DNA of 64,000 nucleotides, from NCBI GenBank assembly GCA_934096265.1, contig CAKOLI010000006.1, positions 1 through 64,000 of the forward strand, in the 5' to 3' direction. A program made the position numbers and the translations under genes. Shown here piece after piece: positions 54,880 through 62,580 of the stretch (positions are counted from its first letter, which is position 1; every line of letters starts with the position of its first letter). This stretch comes from an uncultured Bacilli bacterium (GTDB lineage: Bacteria > Bacillota_I > Bacilli_A > RF39 > UBA660). The notes below the pieces were generated by a model that had not been told where the DNA came from, ran no database searches, and saw only the letters and a list, made by a program, of their open reading frames with translations.

Positions 54880-56710
54880 TATAAAACCTCTTTAAATAAA
54901 TAAGTAATATAGATATATCCGCGGGATTAACCCCACTAATTCTTAAAGCTTGACCAATAGAACCAGGTCTAATTTTTTCTAGTTTAACTCTTGCCTCACT
55001 TGCTAAATTAGGAATTTTACTATAATCAATATCAGTAGGTATTAATTTTTCCTCATTCTTTAACATTTTTTGTGCTTCTTTATCTACTTTTTTAATATAT
55101 CCATCATATTTAATTTGAATTTCTACTTCTTCCAATACTTCTTTATTAACATTACATAAAAAATCATATTTCAAAGCCAAATCATCTATTTTAACACTAG
55201 GTATTTTTAAATAATCATATAAATTACTACCTATAGAACCTTTATCATTATTAATAACAATTTTAGTATTTTTAAGACGCTCTATCAAATTAGCAATTAA
55301 ATTTTTCTTTAATAAAAATTTATTATACCTATCTTCATCAATTAAGCCAACCTTATAACCATATTCTCTTAATCTTAAGTCTGCGTTATCATGTCTAAGT
55401 AACAAACGATATTCAGCTCTAGAAGTAAGAAGTCTATAAGGGTCCATAATCCCTTTAGTAATCAAATCATCTATAAGTACACCAATATAAGCTTCATTTC
55501 TTTTTAAAACAAGAGGATCTTTATCTTTAAGTTTCAAAGATGCATTTATACCCGCGATTAAACCTTGACAAGCGGCTTCTTCATATCCACTTGTTCCATT
55601 AATTTGACCTGCCGTAAACAAATTATTAATTAATTTAGTTTCTAAACTAGGTTTTAATTGTAAAGGATTAATTGCATCATATTCAATCGCATATGCATAT
55701 TTTAAAATAACAGCATTTTCTAATCCGGGTAAACTATGAACCATCTCTTCTTGAACATCTTTAGGCATACTTGTAGAAAAACCTTGTAAATAAATATCAT
55801 CATAATATAAACTTTCTGGCTCTAAAAATAATTGATGCCTTTCCTTATCAGCGAATCTAACTACTTTATCTTCAATAGAAGGACAATATCTAGGACCAAC
55901 ACCTTTAATATCGTTTCTACCCCCATACATACTAGATTTATGCAAATTATTATTAATAATTTCATGAGTTTTTTTAGTAGTATAAATTAAATGACATGGA
56001 ACTTGATTGTGAACATCGTAAAAAGCCTCTACATCATGACTAAAAGTATACAGTTTATCATCTCCATATTCAACTTTCGTCTTTTCAAAATCAATAGAAT
56101 CTCTTTTAATTCTAGGAGGTGTACCAGTTTTAAGTCTAATTATTTCAAATCCTAACTTACCCAAATTATCTGATAAGTGCATTGATGGTCTTTGAGAATT
56201 AGGACCACTACGAGTTCTTGTATCCCCAATCAAAATATCACTCTTTAAATAAGTACCAGTAGTTAAGATTACTGCCTTAGCCTTAATTTTGCCATATTTA
56301 TCACAAATAACTCCGGTAACTGTCTTACCTTCAATAACCAAATCTTCAACTAAATCCTCAAGTAAAGTTAAATTATTACAGTTATTAAGAGTTTTCAACA
56401 TCTCCTGTGGATAAGTTATTTTATCTGCCTGTGCCCTCAAACTTCTAACTGCAGGTCCTTTAGAAGAATTAAGCATTTTCATTTGTAGTAAAGTTTTATC
56501 TGCATTAATTCCCATTTCCCCACCTAAAGCATCAATTTCTCTAACAACTATTCCTTTTGCAGACCCACCAATAGAAGGATTACATGGCATAGTGGCAATA
56601 TTATTTATATTACCTGTAATAAGTAAAGTTTTATTATTAGTTCTAGCACATGCTAACGCAGCTTCACATCCAGCATGACCACCACCTACGACAACAACAT
56701 CATAATCCAT
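54872..56710 (-). CDS. mnmG: tRNA wobble uridine modification enzyme MnmG
   Basis: A 612-residue FAD enzyme that with MnmE puts a carboxymethylaminomethyl group on U34 of some tRNAs. FAD-binding GGGHAGCEAA (9-18), CNPSIGGSAKG, GTYLK, and the C-terminal LRISGVNPADISILL are signatures. ATG 56710 (MDYDVVVVGGG) is preceded by GAGGTGA; the frame extends 24 residues upstream without family match. Cysteines of the family are present. Precedes rsmG. Confidence 0.96.
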   Translation of the reverse strand: MDYDVVVVGGGHAGCEAALACARTNNKTLLITGNINNIATMPCNPSIGGSAKGIVVREIDALGGEMGINADKTLLQMKMLNSSKGPAVRSLRAQADKITYPQEMLKTLNNCNNLTLLEDLVEDLVIEGKTVTGVICDKYGKIKAKAVILTTGTYLKSDILIGDTRTRSGPNSQRPSMHLSDNLGKLGFEIIRLKTGTPPRIKRDSIDFEKTKVEYGDDKLYTFSHDVEAFYDVHNQVPCHLIYTTKKTHEIINNNLHKSSMYGGRNDIKGVGPRYCPSIEDKVVRFADKERHQLFLEPESLYYDDIYLQGFSTSMPKDVQEEMVHSLPGLENAVILKYAYAIEYDAINPLQLKPSLETKLINNLFTAGQINGTSGYEEAACQGLIAGINASLKLKDKDPLVLKRNEAYIGVLIDDLITKGIMDPYRLLTSRAEYRLLLRHDNADLRLREYGYKVGLIDEDRYNKFLLKKNLIANLIERLKNTKIVINNDKGSIGSNLYDYLKIPSVKIDDLALKYDFLCNVNKEVLEEVEIQIKYDGYIKKVDKEAQKMLKNEEKLIPTDIDYSKIPNLASEARVKLEKIRPGSIGQALRISGVNPADISILLIYLKRFYNE

Positions 56711-56765
56711 ACAATTCACCTCACAAATTTCTTCATTATTATATATCATTTTTTTAATTAATACA

Positions 56766-56818
56766 ATAAAAAAAGAATACATATATGCAATTTACTAAAT
56801 TACCATCAATATTCTTTT
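56766..56818 (-). terminator. Terminator of mnmE
   Basis: AAAAGAATA (56771-56779) pairs with TATTCTTTT (56810-56818) around a 30-base loop, followed by T on the minus strand. The loop is long, so efficiency is uncertain. Confidence 0.5.
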
Positions 56819-56831
56819 ATGTAAAATAAAG

Positions 56832-58181
56832 CTATTTTCCTAAACAAAATTTACTAAATAAATTATCTAAAAATTCCTCACTATATGTCTCACCTATAAT
56901 CTCACCAAGTATTTCCCAAGATGATCTTACATCAAATTCTACCATATCAATAGGAAGATCATTATCTATATTATTAATCGCAGTATTAATCTTATCTAAA
57001 GCTTTCTTCATAAAACCAATATTCTTAATATTAGTTAATATACAATCATTATTTAAATTAATTTCTCCTAAATTAAATAAATTCTTAATCTTATCTTTAA
57101 TTAAATCAATTCCAATATCTTCTTTAACACTAATCTCAATATAATCATCAAGCATATTCTTATCAAGCTTATTATCTAAATCAATTTTATTTACAACAAT
57201 TATTCTCTTCATATCTTTAGTCTTATCAAGTAACTCTAAATCATCTTTATCTATATAATCATTATTATTCAAAATCAAAATAATTAAATCACTATTATCT
57301 ATAATAGATAAACTCTTAGATACTCCAATTTTTTCTACAACATCATCAGTATTCCTAATACCAGCTGTATCAATTACATTTAAAATAATTCCATCTAAAT
57401 TAATAGAACCCTCTACAATATCTCTAGTAGTTCCAGGAATATCAGTAACAATAGCTTTATCTTCTTCTAATAAAGCATTAAGTAAAGAAGATTTTCCGAC
57501 ATTAGGCCTTCCAATAATCCCTACTTTAATGGAAGAAGTAAGAACCATTCCATTCTCACTATTTTTAATAATAGTTTTAAGCTTATCAGCAAATAAATTC
57601 AAACTACATTTAAATTTTTCATTAGTAATTTCCTCTATATCAGTATATTCTGGATAATCAATATTAACCTCAATATTACCTAAAATAGTAACTAACTCAT
57701 CACGTAAACTTCTAATTAAAGATGAAGTCTTCCCACTAAGTCCATTAATAAAAACTTTTCTACCAGCATCAGATTTAGTTTCAATTAAATTATTAATACT
57801 ATCTGCTTGAATTAAGTCAATTCTACCATTCAAAAAAGCCCTCTTAGTAAACTCACCAGCTAAAGCTAACCTAGCACCATTCTTAATAAGAACTTCCAAT
57901 ATCTTATTAGTGGTAGTTATCCCTCCATGAGCATTAATTTCTACAACATCTTCCCTAGTATAAGTCTTAGGTTTAAGCATTATAGAAACTAACACTTCAT
58001 CAATAATATCTTCTCCATCAACTATATAACCATAATAAATAGTATGACTCTTAATACTATCTAAATTCTTATGTTTAAATACCTTTTTAAGTATAGTAAC
58101 AGCCTCATTACCACTCATTCTAATAATCGAAATAGCTCCTTCACCAAGTGCGGTAGAAATAGCTACTATAGTATCATCCAT
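56832..58181 (-). CDS. mnmE: tRNA modification GTPase MnmE
   Basis: A 449-residue GTPase. The N-terminal tetrahydrofolate-binding domain is about 1-118, the G domain carries GRPNVGKSSLLN (about 223-234), DIPGTTRD (switch I) and DTAG, and NKID; the C-terminal motif CLGK ends the protein with the conserved catalytic-type cysteine. It partners MnmG. Between khpB and mnmG as in Bacillus. Length normal (about 455). Confidence 0.96.
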   Translation of the reverse strand: MDDTIVAISTALGEGAISIIRMSGNEAVTILKKVFKHKNLDSIKSHTIYYGYIVDGEDIIDEVLVSIMLKPKTYTREDVVEINAHGGITTTNKILEVLIKNGARLALAGEFTKRAFLNGRIDLIQADSINNLIETKSDAGRKVFINGLSGKTSSLIRSLRDELVTILGNIEVNIDYPEYTDIEEITNEKFKCSLNLFADKLKTIIKNSENGMVLTSSIKVGIIGRPNVGKSSLLNALLEEDKAIVTDIPGTTRDIVEGSINLDGIILNVIDTAGIRNTDDVVEKIGVSKSLSIIDNSDLIILILNNNDYIDKDDLELLDKTKDMKRIIVVNKIDLDNKLDKNMLDDYIEISVKEDIGIDLIKDKIKNLFNLGEINLNNDCILTNIKNIGFMKKALDKINTAINNIDNDLPIDMVEFDVRSSWEILGEIIGETYSEEFLDNLFSKFCLGK

Positions 58182-58206
58182 ATGTAAATCCTCCTATATA
58201 AAGAAA

Positions 58207-58228
58207 ACACAGAAATATAATCTGTATT
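58207..58228 (-). terminator. Weak terminator after khpB
   Basis: ACAGA and TCTGT (58209-58213, 58221-58225) form a short stem followed by T-rich sequence on the minus strand, 4 bases past the khpB stop. Weak. Confidence 0.35.
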
Positions 58229-58229
58229 T

Positions 58230-58832
58230 TTACTTTAATTTAATAACAACACATCTATTAGGCTCAACCCCAGTACTCTCTGTATATACATATTTATCTC
58301 TAGCAAGAGTTTCATGAACTATCCTTCTTTCATAAGAATTCATACTATCCATCTTAACATCAACTCCTGTACTAGCAACTTCTCTAGCAGTTTGCCTAGC
58401 TAAATATTGAATACCTTTAATCCTTTTTTCTTTATAATTCTCAACATCTAATAAAAATGGTACCTTTTCTCCAGTTTCATTATATAAAAATTGCTTCATA
58501 AGTAATTGTAAAGCCATCAAAGTTTTCCCATTCTTACCTATTAATATATTATTATTATCAGAAAAAATCTTAATAACTACTACATCATCCCTCTTCTTCA
58601 CTTCCATATTAATACCAATATTCATAAGTGAAGCAATATCCCTAAGAGCATCCTTTATATAATCAACCACACCATCTATTTTAGTAACCTTAATTACTAC
58701 TTTCTTCTTAACAATCCCTCTTACTTCTTCTACAACTTGAATAAATAAATTATCCCTAGATGTATCTAAATCATTAATAGCTTTTTGAATAGCATCTTCT
58801 TTATTTTGAGCTTCATAGTTATATGATGTCAT
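58230..58832 (-). CDS. khpB: RNA-binding protein KhpB (Jag)
   Basis: A 200-residue protein: a Jag N-terminal domain (about 1-50), a KH domain with GKNGKTLMALQ (about 108-118), and an R3H domain with RRIVHETLA, YVYTESTGVEPNRCVV. It binds RNA with KhpA and controls division-related transcripts in streptococci. It overlaps the yidC end by 14 bases, the yidC-jag order normal for Bacillota. Confidence 0.93.
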   Translation of the reverse strand: MTSYNYEAQNKEDAIQKAINDLDTSRDNLFIQVVEEVRGIVKKKVVIKVTKIDGVVDYIKDALRDIASLMNIGINMEVKKRDDVVVIKIFSDNNNILIGKNGKTLMALQLLMKQFLYNETGEKVPFLLDVENYKEKRIKGIQYLARQTAREVASTGVDVKMDSMNSYERRIVHETLARDKYVYTESTGVEPNRCVVIKLK

Positions 58833-59751
58833 TATTCTTTACCTTCTTTCTTTTTACTAATAAATTTTGTAAAATAGTAAACACACTACCAGTAATCCAA
58901 TATATACCAATAGCCGCGGATAAAGTAAATGAGGCAAAAGCAATAAATCCAAGCATTATATATAAAGTAGTCTTCATCTGAGAAGCTGCAGGTCCAGATT
59001 GATCATTCATAGTATTTTTAAATGAAAAATAAGTAGTACCAATAATTAAAATAATTAAAATTACATATATATAATTTCCATTACTAATACCTATCCAAGC
59101 ACTAGTACCCATTTGCATACCTAAAAAGTTATTTTCAAATATCGCAGGTACTCTATTAATCGCTTCTAAGAAAGCAAACAATAAAGGTAACTGTATAAAT
59201 GCAAGTAAGCAACCAGACATAGGATTAATATTATATTTCTTATAAATAATCATCATCTCTTGAGCTTTTTTCATTTGATCTTCTTGAGATGTTTTATCAC
59301 GATACTTCTTTTCTAGCTTATCTAACTCAGGCTTAGCCACCTTCATATTTTCAGATTGTACAGCAGTCTTCTTAGTAACAGGAATAAGTATTGTTCTAAT
59401 AAGTAAAGTAGCAAGCACCACTGCAAAACCATAATTTTTAACTAAATTACCTATTTGAATAATAAGCCAAGCTAAAGGCTTAACAAATATACTTGTCCAT
59501 AATCCTTCATATCCTCCATCAGTAATAGACATAGAAGAACAACTAGGTAACTTATCCAAATCAACATCATGTGCCTTATATATATCAATAACCTTTTCAT
59601 TAGTAGGTTTACATAATATATTCTTTGTCAAAGCCTGCCCAGTAAGTTCATTTTGTACAACCTTACCATCATCACCCTTCAACTGCTTTGTACATCCCGT
59701 TAAAAGTAACAACGTACAAAAAAGTCCAACAACAAATTTTTTCTTCATCAC
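58819..59751 (-). CDS. yidC: YidC/Oxa1-type membrane protein insertase
   Basis: A 310-residue lipoprotein-type insertase (SpoIIIJ/YidC2-like). Lipobox LLLLTGC (15-21 with the MM start; acylated cysteine about 20), a membrane helix at about 70-95 and further helices at about 105-125, 175-195, 223-242 and 260-290. A positively charged loop follows between the second and third. It inserts small membrane proteins with or after SecYEG. It overlaps rnpA at the start (4 bases) and khpB at the end; in Bacillus the paralog SpoIIIJ is needed for sporulation. Confidence 0.93.
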   Translation of the reverse strand: MMKKKFVVGLFCTLLLLTGCTKQLKGDDGKVVQNELTGQALTKNILCKPTNEKVIDIYKAHDVDLDKLPSCSSMSITDGGYEGLWTSIFVKPLAWLIIQIGNLVKNYGFAVVLATLLIRTILIPVTKKTAVQSENMKVAKPELDKLEKKYRDKTSQEDQMKKAQEMMIIYKKYNINPMSGCLLAFIQLPLLFAFLEAINRVPAIFENNFLGMQMGTSAWIGISNGNYIYVILIILIIGTTYFSFKNTMNDQSGPAASQMKTTLYIMLGFIAFASFTLSAAIGIYWITGSVFTILQNLLVKRKKVKNNDII

Positions 59752-60068
59752 AAAATCTCCTTCATTAAATTAATTAGTTCTCTCTCCATATCACTATAAG
59801 ATAAATCAAGAACACTCCCTTTAACTATTATAACATATTGTTTGTTATTTTGAAGATTTTTTTTATACTTATCTATAATATTTTTAATTTGTCTCTTAAT
59901 TTTATTTCTAACAACAGCATTACCCGTTTTCTTAGGAACCGAAATACCAAATAACATAATATCTGCTCCATTATAAAAAACAGAAAAATACTTATTCCTT
60001 ACAACTTTTCTCTTATCTATAATCTTCTTAAAATCTTCATTTTTCTTAATAATTTCTCTTTTCTTCAT
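59748..60068 (-). CDS. rnpA: Ribonuclease P protein component
   Basis: A 106-residue basic protein that holds the RNase P RNA and the tRNA 5' leader. KKTGNAVVRNKIKRQIKNII (about 46-65) is the conserved RNR-type motif. Starts after rpmH by about 46 bases and overlaps yidC by 4. Length is normal (105-120 residues). Confidence 0.95.
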   Translation of the reverse strand: MKKREIIKKNEDFKKIIDKRKVVRNKYFSVFYNGADIMLFGISVPKKTGNAVVRNKIKRQIKNIIDKYKKNLQNNKQYVIIVKGSVLDLSYSDMERELINLMKEIL

Positions 60069-60113
60069 AACAAAGTCCTTCCATCTAAGAAAAAAACCAC
60101 CAAAGAAGTGGAT

Positions 60114-60236
60114 TTAAGCACATATTTTTTTGCGGCCTTTAGCTCTTCTACTATTTAGTACTTTTCCTTTAATACGAGCAAAAAAACCATGTTTTTTCTT
60201 TCTATTTCTATTATTAGGTTGAAAAGTTCTCTTCAT
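60114..60236 (-). CDS. rpmH: Large ribosomal subunit protein bL34
   Basis: A 40-residue ORF, too short for many ORF finders. It begins [17 protein letters not shown] and ends [11 protein letters not shown], the L34 pattern. Compared with the usual 44 residues (RMKTKNGRKVLARRRAKGRK), about four residues are missing in the middle, where [14 protein letters not shown] is seen. GGAGGTG lies 5 bases before ATG 60236. First gene of the operon rpmH-rnpA-yidC-khpB, with a perfect promoter. Confidence 0.95.
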   Translation of the reverse strand: MKRTFQPNNRNRKKKHGFFARIKGKVLNSRRAKGRKKICA

Positions 60237-60276
60237 AATTTACACCTCCAAATCACCTAAAACAAAATTCTTTTAT

Positions 60277-60305
60277 ATTATATAGGGTAATTTCTCTATT
60301 GTCAA
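60277..60305 (-). promoter_or_regulatory. Promoter of rpmH-rnpA-yidC-khpB
   Basis: Perfect TTGACA (60300-60305) and TATAAT (60277-60282) on the minus strand, 17 bases apart, about 40 bases before rpmH. Confidence 0.85.
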
Positions 60306-60386
60306 TTATTTTTTATCTTTTTTATCTTTTTTCTTTATTTTTTACACATATTTTGTTATACTAATACTAAGAATAGGAGAGATAAT

Positions 60387-61889
60387 ATGCTAAAAAAAAT
60401 TACAAATTCATTTCAAGAATCATTTAACACTATCTATCCTATAATATTTATAGTATTTCTAATAAACGTATTTATTCCTTTAGGTTTTATCAACTTAATC
60501 CTATTTCTAATAAGCTCCCTATTTATTATAATTGGTATTACTACATTTAACTTTGGCATAAACATTTCCTTAATATCTATAGGTAAATCTCTCGCAACCA
60601 CTCTTTTAAAAAATAAAAAAATATCCCTAATCCTAATTATAAGCTTCATAGTAGGCCTAGTTATCACCATCGCCGAACCAGACCTAATAGTCTTATCAAA
60701 TCAACTAACAAACATTCCAAACATCCTATTTATATCAGTTGTAAGCAGTGGTGTAGGTTTATTTTTAATGCTCGCTAGTTATCGTATACTATATAAAAAA
60801 GATTTTAACAAAATAGTTATATCATGCTATACATTAATTCTAATATTTCTTTTATTTATTCCACAAGAATTTATCCCAATCGCCTTTGACGCCTCAGGAG
60901 CCACCACTGGCTCTATAAGCGTACCATTCATACTAGCTTTTGGTTTAGGATTAGTATCTAATCGTAAAGATAAAAAAGCCAAAGAAGACAGCTTTGGCCT
61001 AGTAGGAATATGCTCTATAGGACCAATAATAACAGTATTACTAATGGGCTTATTCTACAAACCAAATAGCACCTACACTCCTTCTATAGAAAATAACACA
61101 GAAGTAATAAAAATAATTACAAGTGCCCTATTAAAATATAGTAAAGAAATATTTATATCATTACTACCAATAATCATAATATTAATAATATATCAACATA
61201 AAAAACAAATATACACTCCTAAAAAACTAAAAAAAATATCCCTAGGTATATTCCTAACATTTATAGGCTTAACCCTATTCTTAACAGGTGCTAACGTAGG
61301 ATTTTTAAAAATAGCATACAACATAGGAAATAAAATAGTATTATCTGAATATAGTAACTTATTTTTACCTCTAGGTATGATTATAGGATATTTCTCTGTA
61401 ACTGCAGAACCATCAGTAAAAATCTTAACTGAACAAATAGAAAACATAACAGGAGGCAGCATATCTAAAAAACTAATTAACTTTTGCCTATCTATAGGTG
61501 TTGCCATCGCAGTATTATTATCTCTAACCAGAGTACTAACAGGAATATCCATACTATATTTCATAATCCCAATATACATATTAGTAATAATACTAACCCT
61601 TGTAACACCTAAAATATTTACCGTAATTGCTTTTGACTCAGGAGGAGCAGCTTCTGGTGTCATGACAACATGTTTCTTACTTCCCCTGGCCATTGGTGCA
61701 GCCACATCCCTAGAAGTAAACATCATCAAATCTGCCTTTGGAATGGTAGCCCTAGTCGCGGCATCTCCCTTATTAATAATCCAAATACTAGGCTTAACAT
61801 ACAAAATAATCAAACAACGAAGCATCAAAAAACTAAAAATAGATGAAAGCATTATAGAATACAAATGGGGGAATTCATATGGAAAATAA
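60387..61889 (+). CDS. DUF1538 membrane protein (putative transporter)
   Basis: A 500-residue polytopic membrane protein of about 12 helices. Two matching halves each contain the DUF1538 signature: AFDASGATTGSISVPFILAFG (about 165-185) and AFDSGGAASGVMTTCFLLPLA (about 414-434), indicating an inverted or tandem repeat architecture as in secondary transporters. The transported substrate is unknown. The next gene, overlapping by 11 bases, is a PII-like protein, and DUF1538 genes are commonly next to such regulators. GGAGAG precedes ATG 60387. The -10 TATACT is at about 60358. No membrane-anchoring anomalies. Confidence 0.88.
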   Translation: MLKKITNSFQESFNTIYPIIFIVFLINVFIPLGFINLILFLISSLFIIIGITTFNFGINISLISIGKSLATTLLKNKKISLILIISFIVGLVITIAEPDLIVLSNQLTNIPNILFISVVSSGVGLFLMLASYRILYKKDFNKIVISCYTLILIFLLFIPQEFIPIAFDASGATTGSISVPFILAFGLGLVSNRKDKKAKEDSFGLVGICSIGPIITVLLMGLFYKPNSTYTPSIENNTEVIKIITSALLKYSKEIFISLLPIIIILIIYQHKKQIYTPKKLKKISLGIFLTFIGLTLFLTGANVGFLKIAYNIGNKIVLSEYSNLFLPLGMIIGYFSVTAEPSVKILTEQIENITGGSISKKLINFCLSIGVAIAVLLSLTRVLTGISILYFIIPIYILVIILTLVTPKIFTVIAFDSGGAASGVMTTCFLLPLAIGAATSLEVNIIKSAFGMVALVAASPLLIIQILGLTYKIIKQRSIKKLKIDESIIEYKWGNSYGK

Positions 61890-62565
61890 TCTAGTACTAC
61901 TAACGATAATCGTAGACTATACAAAAAATAAAGAAATAACAAACATCTTCAAAAAATACAACCTATATTTTAACTACAAAATACAAGGCTTTGGAAGTGC
62001 CTCGAGTAGCCTACTTGATTACTTTGGTTTAAATGAAGTAAAAAAAGAAATCTACATATCACTCCTACCTAACAAACTAATATCAGAAATAATATACCAA
62101 CTAAATAAAAGCCTAAACTTAGAAAAAATAGGAACAGGTATTGCTTATACCATCCGTTTATCTAGCTCAGTAAAATACCTATATGATGCTTATGCTATAT
62201 CAAACATCCATGAGGAGGATAAAAAAATGATAAAAAAAGATAAATATCATCTAATAATAACTATAACAGAAGAAGGTTATAGTGAAAAAGTCATGTCAGT
62301 TGCTAAAAATAAAGGGGCAACAGGAGGAACAGTAATCAAAGGAAGTGGCCTTGGAAATAAAGATGCAATAAAATTCTTAGGCTTCTTAGTAGAACCAGAA
62401 AAAGACATAACCTTAATCGTTGTACCTAATGCTATTAGACTAAAAATGATGAATGCTATAACAAAAGAAACTGGAATAAACACCAAAGGAAAAGGAATAT
62501 GCTTTTCCATGCCTATAGATAAAGCAATAGGCTTAGGAGAAGAAGTTAAATTTGAAAAAATATAA
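61879..62565 (+). CDS. Tandem PII-like regulatory protein
   Basis: A 228-residue protein with two PII-like ferredoxin folds: residues about 1-108 (LTIIVDYTKNKEIT, then GTGIAYTIRL) and 117-228 (HLIITITEEGYSEKVM, GATGGTVIKGSGLG, GKGICFSMPIDKAIGL). The repeated GxGI pattern is the PII nucleotide-binding element. PII-like proteins sense nucleotides and gate partner channels; here the partner is presumably the DUF1538 protein with which it overlaps. Ligand unknown. In the first half the GATGGTVI-type motif is replaced by GSASSSLL, so the two halves may bind differently. Confidence 0.85.
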   Translation: MENNLVLLTIIVDYTKNKEITNIFKKYNLYFNYKIQGFGSASSSLLDYFGLNEVKKEIYISLLPNKLISEIIYQLNKSLNLEKIGTGIAYTIRLSSSVKYLYDAYAISNIHEEDKKMIKKDKYHLIITITEEGYSEKVMSVAKNKGATGGTVIKGSGLGNKDAIKFLGFLVEPEKDITLIVVPNAIRLKMMNAITKETGINTKGKGICFSMPIDKAIGLGEEVKFEKI

Positions 62566-62580
62566 AAGGAAGTGAAATAT

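Noticed and set aside
61193..61942. 249-codon ORF opposite the DUF1538 gene
   Set aside because: It is the antisense shadow of a clear membrane protein gene and has no ribosome site or family resemblance. The same applies to the ORF at 20643-21212 opposite ftsH and to the shorter antisense frames throughout.
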